Assembly (NCBI GenBank): GCA_964599275.1
Contig: CAZRFK010000036.1
Coordinates: 1-17,228 of the forward strand
Source of the DNA: PUMD01 sp964599275
GTDB taxonomy: Bacteria; Bacillota; Sulfobacillia; SLMV01
Direction: 5' to 3'
DNA length: 17,228 nt
In this document: positions 1 to 7,938 of the stretch, piece after piece
Layout of the letters: every line of letters begins with the position of its first letter
How positions within the stretch are numbered: the first letter of the stretch is position 1
The notes under the pieces: model-generated
Told to the model about the DNA's origin: nothing
The model's database searches: none
Seen by the model: only the letters and a program-made list of their open reading frames with translations
Position numbers and translations under genes: made by a program

Positions 1-10
1 TAGAAGCCAT
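1..10 (-). CDS. 5' end of a leftward gene (product unknown)
   Basis: On the minus strand an ATG (bases 8-10) is preceded by GGAGGTG at 17-23 with a spacing of six bases, a textbook start site. Only Met-Ala-Ser lies inside the window, so no function can be given. The upstream leader can fold so that this ribosome binding site and start are hidden (see the leader entry), which suggests controlled translation. The call rests only on the start signal; a chance SD plus ATG is possible. Confidence 0.45.
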
Positions 11-147
11 CGTGAACACCTCCATTTGGTTTGTTTGTCCACTCACTAATTTGGAGGTTCGCGGTGGCTTCTCCTGCTTGAAGATTACCACCTGGAGCCG
101 CGGATGAAATGGCTGGGAGGATCCTCCCTTACCTTCTAGCACGGCTC
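2..147 (-). promoter_or_regulatory. structured 5' leader with possible RBS-sequestering hairpin
   Basis: Arms 2-24 and 52-72 form a long stem of about 19 Watson-Crick pairs, with two mismatches and a two-base bulge when read as minus-strand RNA. The stem covers both GGAGGTG (17-23) and the ATG (8-10). Upstream in the transcript a second helix pairs 142-147 with 95-100 (GAGCCG/CGGCTC) around the perfect palindrome GGGAGGATCCTCCC at 115-128. Bases 88-93 (AGGTGG in the RNA) can also pair with CCACC at 63-67, which would compete with the sequestering stem. It matches no riboswitch or T-box consensus that I recognise. Read on the plus strand the two mismatches become U.G pairs, so the orientation is not certain. 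I see nothing definite in 148-374 apart from weak small dyads. Confidence 0.45.
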
Positions 148-374
148 TCAATTTACACCACACATTGATACTCTAACTATGGGAAATAGTTACTTGCAGA
201 ATAACACTGCAGATTTCAAAGTCATCTTCGCTGGCTGAATTATTCCGCCAGTGCAATTTGTGCTCAGTTTAGCCAAATAGTCCGTATCTTTATCATTTTT
301 TCTGGCAGGATATGTAATTATTGTATGGAAGTGTTATATGTAGGTACGAACGCGGCTTGAAGGGAGAGGTAATA

Positions 375-716
375 TTGAGGTTTTGGACACATCTGGCAAT
401 AATCACATCTCTTCTAATTCTTGTGTCATCAATCGCTGCAGCGGCTGCATTAAGCAGCGGCGAACACAGTTTATGTTCCCTTCGCGACATTACATTCAGG
501 AAGGCAGTAATTGCAAATGCTGTTGTGGACAGATTTGAGGGAGATTATGCAGTGATATTCTGGGCAGAAAAGGAACACAAATTCGACCTGCCCCGAAAAC
601 ACCTTCCATCGTCTGTTACCGAAGGGGCAGTACTTGAAATAAGAATTGAGATGGACTCTCAAAAAACCCACTGTCGCACGCAGAGGCTGCAAAAACGACT
701 CGATAAGCTGCGCTGA
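375..716 (+). CDS. membrane-anchored DUF3006 family protein
   Basis: The 113-residue product has one hydrophobic segment at about residues 6-26 (leucine, isoleucine and alanine rich), followed by a small beta-rich domain. The core VVDRFEGDYAVIF at about residues 50-62, then a DLPRKHLP segment and TEGAVLEI, matches the DUF3006 pattern of Bacillota: a short domain that typically opens with an (I/V)DRFE-type motif. Function is unknown for the family. I chose the TTG at 375 because AGGGAGAGG (361-369) lies just upstream at good spacing. A longer frame opens with TTG at 321 but has no ribosome binding site and would put charged residues before the membrane segment. Many DUF3006 proteins lack this anchor. 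The hydrophobic segment may be an uncleaved signal anchor or a signal peptide. lysO follows after 151 bases, apparently with its own promoter. Confidence 0.7.
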   Translation: MRFWTHLAIITSLLILVSSIAAAAALSSGEHSLCSLRDITFRKAVIANAVVDRFEGDYAVIFWAEKEHKFDLPRKHLPSSVTEGAVLEIRIEMDSQKTHCRTQRLQKRLDKLR

Positions 717-782
717 AAATTATAACAATCGGCAAGAGAAGGAGTTACACATATTGTCTGACCTTAACAGGCACAGGAACCA

Positions 783-811
783 TTGCTCTGCTACATCAAG
801 ACATATATGAT
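783..811 (+). promoter_or_regulatory. candidate sigma-A type promoter for lysO
   Basis: TTGCTC (783-788) and TATGAT (806-811) are separated by exactly 17 bases. The -10 matches consensus in five of six positions and the -35 is weaker. Transcription would start near 818, giving a leader of about 50 bases before the lysO ATG, too short for a lysine riboswitch. Inference from consensus only. Confidence 0.35.
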
Positions 812-867
812 TAGCTATGTGCTTACTTCAAATGTTTGAAACTCCACTTGTATAAAGGGGACTAAAC

Positions 868-1851
868 ATGTGGGCAATTATCGTTCCTCTGATCGGAGGG
901 TTTCTGCTTTCCTTTAAAGAGGTATCTTTTATCAAGAAACTGCCGTTTGAGGCGGTCAGTCACTCCAGTCTCATACTTTTACTAATCATAATGGGAATGC
1001 GAATAGGGGGAGATCCTGAGGTCTTAGACCAGGCCGGCCGCATAGGGTTGCAGGCTCTGGGTTTCGCCCTGGCAGCTATTTTCGGCAGTGTATTGATCCT
1101 GTCCGTACTGGAAAAAACTTATTTATCCAGGTACAAAAATCCCGATGAAGTACAGTCAGCAGGCGATCTGGACTCGGTTGAGAAATCAGAAAATGATAAC
1201 CCAAGCACTGGAATGAGCAAAGCCCAGCAGATCCTCCGGAAACATTCACTGACTTTAAAGTTGATCGCCAGCGTGGCAGCTGGAATCGCTGCTGGACTCT
1301 TTTTTATTTCTGCCGCACATCTATCACTGCTTTCCCAAATGACAACCTGGGTTCTGGGGCTGCTGCTTTTTGGTGTTGGGCTTGAATTGGGAACATCAAA
1401 AAAAATTGTGGGCCAATTGAAATCCCTGGGATTCAGGGTGTTGCTGTTACCAACCGGTATAGCCCTGGGGAGTATTCTGGGCTCGGTCGTTCTGGCCTCC
1501 TTATGGGGTGTTATGTCATGGAAAGAAGCTGCCGCACTCGCATCGGGTTTTGGTTGGTACAGCCTTTCCGCAGTGATAATAACGGAAGTTCACAGTTCAA
1601 CATTGGGGGCTCTGGCTTTCCTGATGAATGTAATCCGGGAGCTTATCGCAATCATCACAATTCCTCTGATAGCTAAATCGGTGGGTAAACTATCCAGTAT
1701 AGCTCCAGGTGGAGCCACCACCATGGATGTGACACTCCCGGTTATAGCGCAGGGTGTGGGTAAAAAGTATATTCCTCTCGCTTTTTTCAGCGGGGCTGTG
1801 CTATCAATGATGGTTCCCATACTGGTACGATTCTTTCTCCTACTGCTGTAA
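868..1851 (+). CDS. lysO: LysO-type lysine exporter (DUF340 family)
   Basis: A 327-residue polytopic membrane protein of the LysO (YbjE, formerly DUF340) family. LysO of Escherichia coli exports L-lysine and toxic analogues such as thialysine across the inner membrane. Hydrophobic segments run from residue 1 to about 80 and from about 130 to 327. They are separated by a charged loop at about 85-128 that looks cytoplasmic and variable. The second half carries the most diagnostic stretch: SGFGWYSLS near 226-234, MNVIRE at 253-258 and GGATTMD at 281-287. Glu258 and Asp287 are plausible counterparts of the two intramembrane acidic residues needed for transport in the E. coli protein (my alignment by eye). 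The ATG has AAAGGGG about seven bases upstream. It stands alone and no lysine riboswitch is recognisable upstream. Confidence 0.85.
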   Translation: MWAIIVPLIGGFLLSFKEVSFIKKLPFEAVSHSSLILLLIIMGMRIGGDPEVLDQAGRIGLQALGFALAAIFGSVLILSVLEKTYLSRYKNPDEVQSAGDLDSVEKSENDNPSTGMSKAQQILRKHSLTLKLIASVAAGIAAGLFFISAAHLSLLSQMTTWVLGLLLFGVGLELGTSKKIVGQLKSLGFRVLLLPTGIALGSILGSVVLASLWGVMSWKEAAALASGFGWYSLSAVIITEVHSSTLGALAFLMNVIRELIAIITIPLIAKSVGKLSSIAPGGATTMDVTLPVIAQGVGKKYIPLAFFSGAVLSMMVPILVRFFLLLL

Positions 1852-2117
1852 GATACGGAACCCAAGCAAAGCAAACCCTCAATCAGCTCAAACCTATCCT
1901 CTACAGCCCAATACCCGCCCCCGGGAAACACTTTCACTGGTTCAATCTGCTTAAATACACCATTTCAGTGCAAGTATATGCGCATCGCAAATAACATAAA
2001 TAGGCTATAAAGTACTAATTAAACGTAAGTAGTTGAAAACGGCAGTTCATAACCACATATCCATGGACAGCAAATGGTGACATTACTAACCCTACATACA
2101 TTCAAACTATCCGCCAA

Positions 2118-3131
2118 TCACCAATCATTTACATCCTGCAGTTTTAAGGATATCTCGTGCGCCCGGGATAGCATGTCACGTTTTTCCTTCTGATCAGCCC
2201 TCATTATAAAACCGTGATAAAAAGCCAAACTTATAACCTTTACCTCCAGCATTGCCAGGACAGCCTCCGGATCGGGAGATATCTCTGAGTGTTCTTCATA
2301 GATAGAAACAAATCTCCTGCCCGCGTCGAAATCGAATTCCCGGTCAGGATCCAGGCCCCAATAGTCCGCCGCTTCTGGTTCCCAGATCACCACAGCGAAT
2401 ACTCCCTCTATCAAATCGACGATATAAGAAGCAGTGCGGCAGAAATCAAAATCCACCAGCCCAATAATTCTATCGCCGTTGAAAAGGATGTTATTTCCGT
2501 AAAAATCGTTGTGTGCCACGACCTGTGGGCCCTGATTCATCAACTTCTGTATTCGCTCAAGGTACGATAAACGTCTGCCCAGTATAGCAGCCGCGGACCT
2601 CAACTCTGAACCTCCTCCTTCGAGGTATTCCTCTATCCTGCTCTGGTTCTGCTCCAGAAAATACTTATTCTGAACCGATATGGGTATCGTTCCCACATAG
2701 CCTGGTTTTGCAATTGTCCTGCGGTAAGCGGCAGCAAGGTGGTGATAATCTCCCAGAAAGGCGGCGACTTCTGGAAAAACCTCCTGGTATCTGCGGTCCT
2801 CCAGGGTGCTGTCATGGGGAATATACTGCAGCAGTTCAAATCCTCGTCCATCAGATAAACAACCAAATGTACTACCATCTGAACAGGGAATTGGCTGCGG
2901 AGCAGGGAATCCATCTGCGCTGAGATATTTTATGAATTGGTGATCAGATGACAGGTGATGAGGTCGAAACACCGTGGGACGCACCCTCAGGACGAAATCT
3001 TTTTGCATAGCACTGATCAGGAACACTTCACAAATATGTCCTGCGGTGACTTCTTCTACACAACAATCCTCCGAATTCAGATCATACTGTGCCAGTATCG
3101 ACTTGATGTCATCCGCTGAAGTTTGCCTCAT
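2118..3131 (-). CDS. APH-family phosphotransferase (kinase fold), first of a divergent pair
   Basis: The 337-residue protein belongs to the aminoglycoside phosphotransferase/choline kinase superfamily (Pfam APH). The Brenner motif HxDxxxxN is intact: His207, Asp209 and Asn214 within VVAHNDFYGNNILF. The metal-binding aspartate that replaces DFG is Asp227 in LVDFDF. The N-lobe has the usual FVLRVRP strand near 46-52, where an arginine occupies the family's usual basic position. The substrate cannot be read from sequence; homoserine-kinase-type, sugar, choline or spore-coat CotS-like members share this fold. The frame extends upstream to a TTG at 3164, but AAAGGAGAGG just before the ATG at 3131 and a TATAAT box at 3164-3169 favour the shorter form. 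A second, poorly similar APH protein is transcribed divergently from 3333. Confidence 0.75.
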   Translation of the reverse strand: MRQTSADDIKSILAQYDLNSEDCCVEEVTAGHICEVFLISAMQKDFVLRVRPTVFRPHHLSSDHQFIKYLSADGFPAPQPIPCSDGSTFGCLSDGRGFELLQYIPHDSTLEDRRYQEVFPEVAAFLGDYHHLAAAYRRTIAKPGYVGTIPISVQNKYFLEQNQSRIEEYLEGGGSELRSAAAILGRRLSYLERIQKLMNQGPQVVAHNDFYGNNILFNGDRIIGLVDFDFCRTASYIVDLIEGVFAVVIWEPEAADYWGLDPDREFDFDAGRRFVSIYEEHSEISPDPEAVLAMLEVKVISLAFYHGFIMRADQKEKRDMLSRAHEISLKLQDVNDW

Positions 3132-3163
3132 AAAACGCTTCCTCTCCTTTGAGAAGTGCTGCA

Positions 3164-3193
3164 ATTATAACAGTCCTCCCTGTCTGATGAAAA
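3164..3193 (-). promoter_or_regulatory. candidate promoter for the leftward APH kinase
   Basis: Read on the minus strand, a perfect TATAAT (3164-3169) is preceded 18 bases upstream by TTTTCA (3188-3193), a four-of-six match to TTGACA. The start of transcription would fall near 3157, followed by AAAGGAGAGG and the ATG at 3131. This supports the short form of the kinase. Confidence 0.5.
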
Positions 3194-3332
3194 CAAATAA
3201 CCTTTCTGATGCACAGCAGAAATTCCTCATATGGACAACCTGTTTGGGTGAAGGAATTACTGCTCAAAAGGAGAAGTTTTCTTTAATACCAACAGTAGCG
3301 CTGAGAACAGACAAATGGAGGAACGATATGAA

Positions 3333-4337
3333 ATGTCTATGAGGCTGCGAAACGCTGTAAGTGAGCATATAAGAAGACACTGGTGCAGCTTGGGGAGAAG
3401 CAGTATCAGGAATTGGAACAGGATGACGGCAGGTTGGGAGTGCGACATATTCTCATTTGAACTCATATCACCAGCAAACTGTAAGCCTCACAGTCTGGTC
3501 ATACGACTTTATCCTTCAACTGCACTCAAAAGCATCATCCCCAGCCGGCATAAGCGCGAATACCAGGTGATGAACTTTCTAAAAGACCGGGGGTATCCCA
3601 TTCCGCAGGTGCATCTGGTGGGGCGACTTCCCGATCCGTCTGGGCGCCCTTTTTTGATCATGGACCATATAAAAAGCACTCAGATGATAGGTCATCTGTT
3701 TTCGCAGGCAGAAGGCAAACGACAGGAAGAAATTGCAGAACAATTCTGTGGATTGCTGGTCCAACTGCATGAATGCGATATCGGGAATGCTACATTCTCC
3801 AATCCGCCAGAAGAAGACTCAAATCTGGTCTCAAAAAAGCTCACCGAATTTGGGCGGTATATACAGAACACCGGATTACACCAGCTGCAGCCAGTTCTGG
3901 ACTGGCTCAAACATGAGAGTCGGCACATTTCAGGTGGCAGACCGGCGGTAGTTCACTGGGACTATCATCCTGAAAACGTACTCATCACCCAGAAGGGGAC
4001 AGAATTTGTTGTGGACTGGAGTTCAGCAGAAATCACTGATTATCGGTTTGATATCGGATCAACCTGCGTTTTTCTCCCCGAGAGACTCCGGGACAGATTC
4101 ATCTTAAACTATGAAGAACTGAGTGGACGAAAAATACCGGATGTATTATTTTTTGAAGCAGCGGGGTGTTTTCGCCGACTTCTCGTTCTGCTGCTGGTGT
4201 GTACTCAGGGCCCCGATAAATTGGGGCTGCGTCCGGAGGTGGAAGAAATCGTTCCGGCAGCTGTTACTCCGCACATGAAAGCAGTCAGAAACCGCCTGCA
4301 ACAGCTGACCGGAGTTACTGTTTCTCTGCCGTTTTAA
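3333..4337 (+). CDS. APH-family phosphotransferase (kinase fold), second of a divergent pair
   Basis: A 334-residue aminoglycoside phosphotransferase family protein. It shows IRLYP at 57-61 in the N-lobe, FLIMDHI near 107-113 (hinge-like), the Brenner motif HWDYHPEN at 208-215 with catalytic Asp210 and Asn215, and VVDW with metal-binding Asp228. The HPEN and VDW variants resemble bacterial APH proteins annotated as fructosamine-kinase-like or choline-kinase-like, but the substrate cannot be assigned. Three in-frame ATGs (3315, 3333, 3339) are possible. GGAGG at 3317-3321 lies inside the longest version, so I prefer 3333, although the 11-base spacing is long. It diverges from the other APH gene across about 200 bases and converges on tex with only 67 bases between stops. 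Confidence 0.72.
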   Translation: MSMRLRNAVSEHIRRHWCSLGRSSIRNWNRMTAGWECDIFSFELISPANCKPHSLVIRLYPSTALKSIIPSRHKREYQVMNFLKDRGYPIPQVHLVGRLPDPSGRPFLIMDHIKSTQMIGHLFSQAEGKRQEEIAEQFCGLLVQLHECDIGNATFSNPPEEDSNLVSKKLTEFGRYIQNTGLHQLQPVLDWLKHESRHISGGRPAVVHWDYHPENVLITQKGTEFVVDWSSAEITDYRFDIGSTCVFLPERLRDRFILNYEELSGRKIPDVLFFEAAGCFRRLLVLLLVCTQGPDKLGLRPEVEEIVPAAVTPHMKAVRNRLQQLTGVTVSLPF

Positions 4338-4404
4338 AAACAACAGATGGATTCACTAAAGTTTATATATTCAGCTCAGACGCCTCTTTCTTTATGTCAA
4401 ACAG

Positions 4405-6621
4405 TTAAATCTGCGGCTGGTCAATTCCCTGCATCGTCAGGCTGATGCGCTCCCGTTGGCGGTCAACATCAAGCACCATTACCTGGACAACATCACCAAC
4501 ACTAACTACATCAGAAGGATGGCTCACGTAACTAGTACTGAGTTCTGAAATATGTACCAGACCATCACACTTAACTCCCACATCCACGAAAGCCCCGAAA
4601 TCAACCACATTTCGAACCGTCCCGCGCAGGTTCATGCCCAGCTGCAGGTCTTTTAGAGAAAGAACATCACTCCGGAAAATTGGCCCCGGCATATCCTCCC
4701 GGGGATCCCGACCCGGTCGTTTGAACGCTGATATGATATCCCGCAGGGTAAAAAGTCCAACCTCCAGCTCCTCAGACAGATCCTCCACCGAGACATCAGT
4801 TATACGTTGGTCAATATCGGATAATCCTCCCCGGGCAATATCTTCCGGCTCAGCATCCAGCCGCTTTAGCAGCCGGTATGCGGAATCGTAGGATTCCGGG
4901 TGAATGGCGGTGGCATCCAGAGGTTCTTCAGAATTTGAAAGTCGCAGGAAACCGGCACACTGCTCAAATGTCTTTGGACCTATCCCGGACACATCCAAAA
5001 GATCTGAACGGGCTTCAAATCCGTTTTCCTTGCAATAGTCAACTATATTCTCAGCGGTAAACGGTCCTATACCTGATACTCGCTCCAGTAAGGGCGTGGA
5101 TGCGCTCTCCAAGTCCACACCAACCCGATTCACGCATTTTTCAACCACAAATTCCAGCGCATCGGCGAGGCGATTCTGGTTCACATCGTGCTGATACTGT
5201 CCCACTCCAATCGACTTGGGATCAATTTTCACCAGTTCAGCCAGGGGATCCTGAAGCCGACGGGCTATTGAAACAGCTGACCGCTCTGACACATCAAGAT
5301 CTGGAAACTCCTGGCCTGCCAGGGCTGATGCTGAATAAACTGAGGCTCCTGCTTCGTTCACAATGGTGTATTTGAGCGGTTTTTCGCCCGCAGCGAAATC
5401 CTCTTCACCCAGCATATCTGTCACGAATATCTCTGTTTCCCGTGAAGCCGTGCCATTACCAATTGCAATGAGTTCGACTCTATGCTCATTGATAAGTGCG
5501 ACGAGTTTTTCTTTTGCTCTCTGCACTTCGGAACGAGGCGGTGTTGGATAGATAACATCAACCGCCAGAAGGTTGCCCGATTCATCAACAACAGCAATCT
5601 TACATCCGGTACGGTAAGCGGGATCAATTCCCATTACTGTACGGTTTTTCACTGGAGACTGAAGCAGGAGCTGTTCGAGATTGTCAGTAAAGATGTCGAT
5701 GGCATGCTCCTCAGCGTCATCGGTCAATTTACTGCGAAGTTCCCTTTCAATGGACGGCCCCATGAGGCGTTTGAATGCCTCCTGTACCGCTTGTGCTACC
5801 TGATCAGCAGCAGCTGTTTCCGACCTGGTGATTACTCGTCCCCTAAGATGTGAGATGATCTGCTCATCATCAACCTGCACCTTAACTCGTATGATTCCTT
5901 CGTTTTCTGCCCGATTAATAGCTAATATTCGGTGCGGCTTGATCGATGCAGCCGGCTCACTGTAATCATAATAATCCTCGTAGGGGGTGCGCTCCTTTAC
6001 CTCGTCGTCTCTGACACTGGTGTTGATTTGACCTTTGTCAAACATCCAGCTGCGAACAAACTCCCGGTGCTGCAGATCATCGGCCACCCATTCAGAAATG
6101 ATATCCCGGGCACCGCTTAAAGCCTCCTCAGCTGAATCGACCTCCACCTCGCTGTCAGCTGCAAATTCAGAAGCCACTGTTTCGGGTGAAATATCATCAT
6201 TCGTATGCTCGGCGGGTTGCTTACCACAAGCAGCATCCCACAAAGCTGCAGCCAGAGGCTCAAGGCCTTTTTCTCGTGCTTTCTCGGCACGGGTCCGTCG
6301 CTTGGGACGATAGGGTCGGTAAATATCATTTACTTCTCCCAGGGTCTCTGCCTGAACAATCTGTTCCCGCAGAGATTCCGTCATCTCTCCCTGCTCTTGA
6401 ATCAGCCGCTGAACTTCGGCTTTCCGCTGGTTTAAATTGCGCAGATAGTTGAGTTCCTCATCAATGCCGCGCAGGGTTTCCTCATCCAGCGAGCCAGTAG
6501 CCTCCTTGCGGTAGCGGGCAACAAAGGGTATGGTGTTACCCTCATCGAGAAGTTCAGCAGCCTGTTCAACCTGTTTCGGCTCCAGATTCATTTCTTCGCC
6601 TATCTTTTCAAAACTGTTCAT
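4405..6621 (-). CDS. tex: Tex, RNA-binding S1-domain transcription accessory protein
   Basis: The 738-residue product has the full Tex architecture and normal length. An N-terminal helical region begins IGEEMNLEPKQVEQ and carries the hallmark NTIPFVARYRKEATG at 29-43. A YqgF/RNase-H-like domain starts at VMGIDPAYRTG (329-338) and runs to about 455. The signature DPKSIGVGQYQHDV at 467-480 leads into tandem helix-hairpin-helix motifs (SGIGP at 516-520 and 545-549). A C-terminal S1 domain fills 661-731, ending DRQRERISLTM. Tex proteins bind nucleic acid and have been linked to transcription and toxin expression; the precise role here is inferred. The protein is acidic, especially at 141-180. No clear Shine-Dalgarno precedes the ATG, but the N-terminus aligns well with the family. 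It lies 48 bases behind the MetE-like gene and may be cotranscribed with it. Confidence 0.95.
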   Translation of the reverse strand: MNSFEKIGEEMNLEPKQVEQAAELLDEGNTIPFVARYRKEATGSLDEETLRGIDEELNYLRNLNQRKAEVQRLIQEQGEMTESLREQIVQAETLGEVNDIYRPYRPKRRTRAEKAREKGLEPLAAALWDAACGKQPAEHTNDDISPETVASEFAADSEVEVDSAEEALSGARDIISEWVADDLQHREFVRSWMFDKGQINTSVRDDEVKERTPYEDYYDYSEPAASIKPHRILAINRAENEGIIRVKVQVDDEQIISHLRGRVITRSETAAADQVAQAVQEAFKRLMGPSIERELRSKLTDDAEEHAIDIFTDNLEQLLLQSPVKNRTVMGIDPAYRTGCKIAVVDESGNLLAVDVIYPTPPRSEVQRAKEKLVALINEHRVELIAIGNGTASRETEIFVTDMLGEEDFAAGEKPLKYTIVNEAGASVYSASALAGQEFPDLDVSERSAVSIARRLQDPLAELVKIDPKSIGVGQYQHDVNQNRLADALEFVVEKCVNRVGVDLESASTPLLERVSGIGPFTAENIVDYCKENGFEARSDLLDVSGIGPKTFEQCAGFLRLSNSEEPLDATAIHPESYDSAYRLLKRLDAEPEDIARGGLSDIDQRITDVSVEDLSEELEVGLFTLRDIISAFKRPGRDPREDMPGPIFRSDVLSLKDLQLGMNLRGTVRNVVDFGAFVDVGVKCDGLVHISELSTSYVSHPSDVVSVGDVVQVMVLDVDRQRERISLTMQGIDQPQI

Positions 6622-6669
6622 TTCAGAAATTATATCGCTTGGAATATCACATCACCAGCCTATCCTCAA

Positions 6670-7710
6670 TCATCCCGAACCAAAAATTTCACGCTTCAAT
6701 TTCCGGGAAACAGATGAATTCAATGAAATGGCCCGCTCTGCAACTTTAATATCTGAAGCACCCAATCCGCAAGCAGGAGTCAATAGGGACTTCAGAGCCA
6801 GGGTATTTATATCAAGACCCTGAACCCTTTCTGTCAGCTCGTCAGCGTGGTGAAGGAACATCTCAACCAGATCATCTTCAGTAATTTGGTGTACCCGCTT
6901 ATCTGTAGGTACCATACCCCAGGCCACCAGACCACCACCAGCTAAGAACTGTCCCACTTTTCGACCATGGGCGCAGAACTGCTCACCATACTGATGAGCA
7001 TCAAAAGAGATAATATCAACATCGAGACTTAAAAGCATCTCCCAATCCCCACTGCCGCAGCAGTGAACACCTGATACCCCCTTCAAGCCCTCCAAAACTT
7101 TTGTCATCCAGCGCTGAGCCTTTTGTTGCGGATACGGAGAAAACGCCGAGCCCAGACTTGCCAATCCGGGTTCGTCCAAAAATATGATGGTCTCTGCCCC
7201 CAACTCATCGCGCAAAAACTGCTCCTGCCAGGCAGCAGACAAACTGAGCATCACCGTCAGAATATCCATCGCCTGATCTGAATAGAGTATTGGCTTGTCC
7301 TGCTCATCTTTTATGCTGAGCCCCAGGGTTATCGGGCCGGTCATATGCCCCTTTACGGCAAAAGCCTGCGACCAACTCCTGCTGGCAAAATCGTAAAGAC
7401 CTGCCGCCCTCTCTTTCTGTGGATTATGAAGAGTCTCTCCATCTATGTAAGCACGATAAAGCTGTTTGGCTTCCTGCATGCCCTCAGACAGACACAACAC
7501 TGGGCTTTCACCTTCGAACCTTAACCCCGGCAGTGGTTCAATGAACTGTATTATCATATGTTCCAGCTCACTGCGTCTGGGAAGCTGAGGCCAGAAAGGT
7601 AAAGACTTCAGATATTTATTGATCAACTGCAGTGCTTCATATGAACAAGGATGCGGCAGGCTTCCAATAGCAGTGGCATTAAGTTCACCGACGAATTTGC
7701 AATCACTCAA
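6670..7710 (-). CDS. MetE-like / UROD-superfamily zinc methyltransferase-like protein
   Basis: A 346-residue single-domain protein resembling the C-terminal catalytic half of cobalamin-independent methionine synthase and related UROD-fold proteins. Visible family marks are IGSLPHP at 15-21, a KGHMTGPIT strand at 120-128, FLDEPGL at 177-183, HCCGSGDWE at 216-224 and TPACGLG at 311-317. His216, Cys218 and Cys314 match the HxC...C zinc ligands of MetE. The MetE glutamate ligand seems to be replaced by Asp237 in ISFD. The N-terminal half of true MetE is absent, so this is not an ordinary MetE; a methyl transfer to or from another thiol, or a corrinoid-linked role, is possible. I chose the TTG at 7710, with TGAGGTGA upstream, over a GTG at 7740 that lacks a ribosome binding site and adds a Cys-rich stub. 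Confidence 0.65.
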   Translation of the reverse strand: MSDCKFVGELNATAIGSLPHPCSYEALQLINKYLKSLPFWPQLPRRSELEHMIIQFIEPLPGLRFEGESPVLCLSEGMQEAKQLYRAYIDGETLHNPQKERAAGLYDFASRSWSQAFAVKGHMTGPITLGLSIKDEQDKPILYSDQAMDILTVMLSLSAAWQEQFLRDELGAETIIFLDEPGLASLGSAFSPYPQQKAQRWMTKVLEGLKGVSGVHCCGSGDWEMLLSLDVDIISFDAHQYGEQFCAHGRKVGQFLAGGGLVAWGMVPTDKRVHQITEDDLVEMFLHHADELTERVQGLDINTLALKSLLTPACGLGASDIKVAERAISLNSSVSRKLKREIFGSG

Positions 7711-7903
7711 TAATTTCACCTCACAGGTACAGCAGTCCACAATGAACCCAGATTCACAATCCCGCAGATCAGGACATTCGAACCAAAACGCACCTCATCC
7801 ATTAGGATTCTGTATAACGGCGAGATGTTGATAGGAGCACATAACATTGAATGAGTTTTGAGACCGCTGTGAAACGAAAAATAAACCTAAAAAGGAAGGT
7901 TTT

Positions 7904-7924
7904 CAGGGGAGCTATGCTCCCCTG
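7904..7924 (-). terminator. terminator-like hairpin after the YlbF gene
   Basis: CAGGGGAGC (7904-7912) and GCTCCCCTG (7916-7924) form a perfect nine-base-pair stem with a three-base loop, 15 bases beyond the YlbF gene's stop. In the leftward transcript the stem is followed by AAAACC rather than a U tract, so classical intrinsic termination is uncertain. It could instead protect the 3' end of the mRNA. Confidence 0.45.
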
Positions 7925-7938
7925 TTAACAGAATGTAA

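Noticed and set aside
52..72. ACCGCGAA on the minus strand, recalling the T-box antiterminator.
   Set aside because: The required TGGN directly before ACCGCG is absent (the sequence has GCC), and no specifier stem or AGTA/GNUG elements are apparent.
174..192. Seven-base inverted repeat TAACTAT-gggaa-ATAGTTA, operator-like.
   Set aside because: Dyads of this size are expected several times by chance in 17 kb, and no regulator or clear promoter is next to it.
717..867. Possible lysine riboswitch upstream of the lysine exporter gene.
   Set aside because: The gap is only about 150 bases, a plausible promoter leaves about 50 bases of leader, and none of the L-box conserved segments are visible.
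1852..2117. Search for a terminator or small gene in the convergent gap after lysO.
   Set aside because: Only weak short dyads such as CCATGGACAGCAAATGG and no coding signal; nothing supportable.
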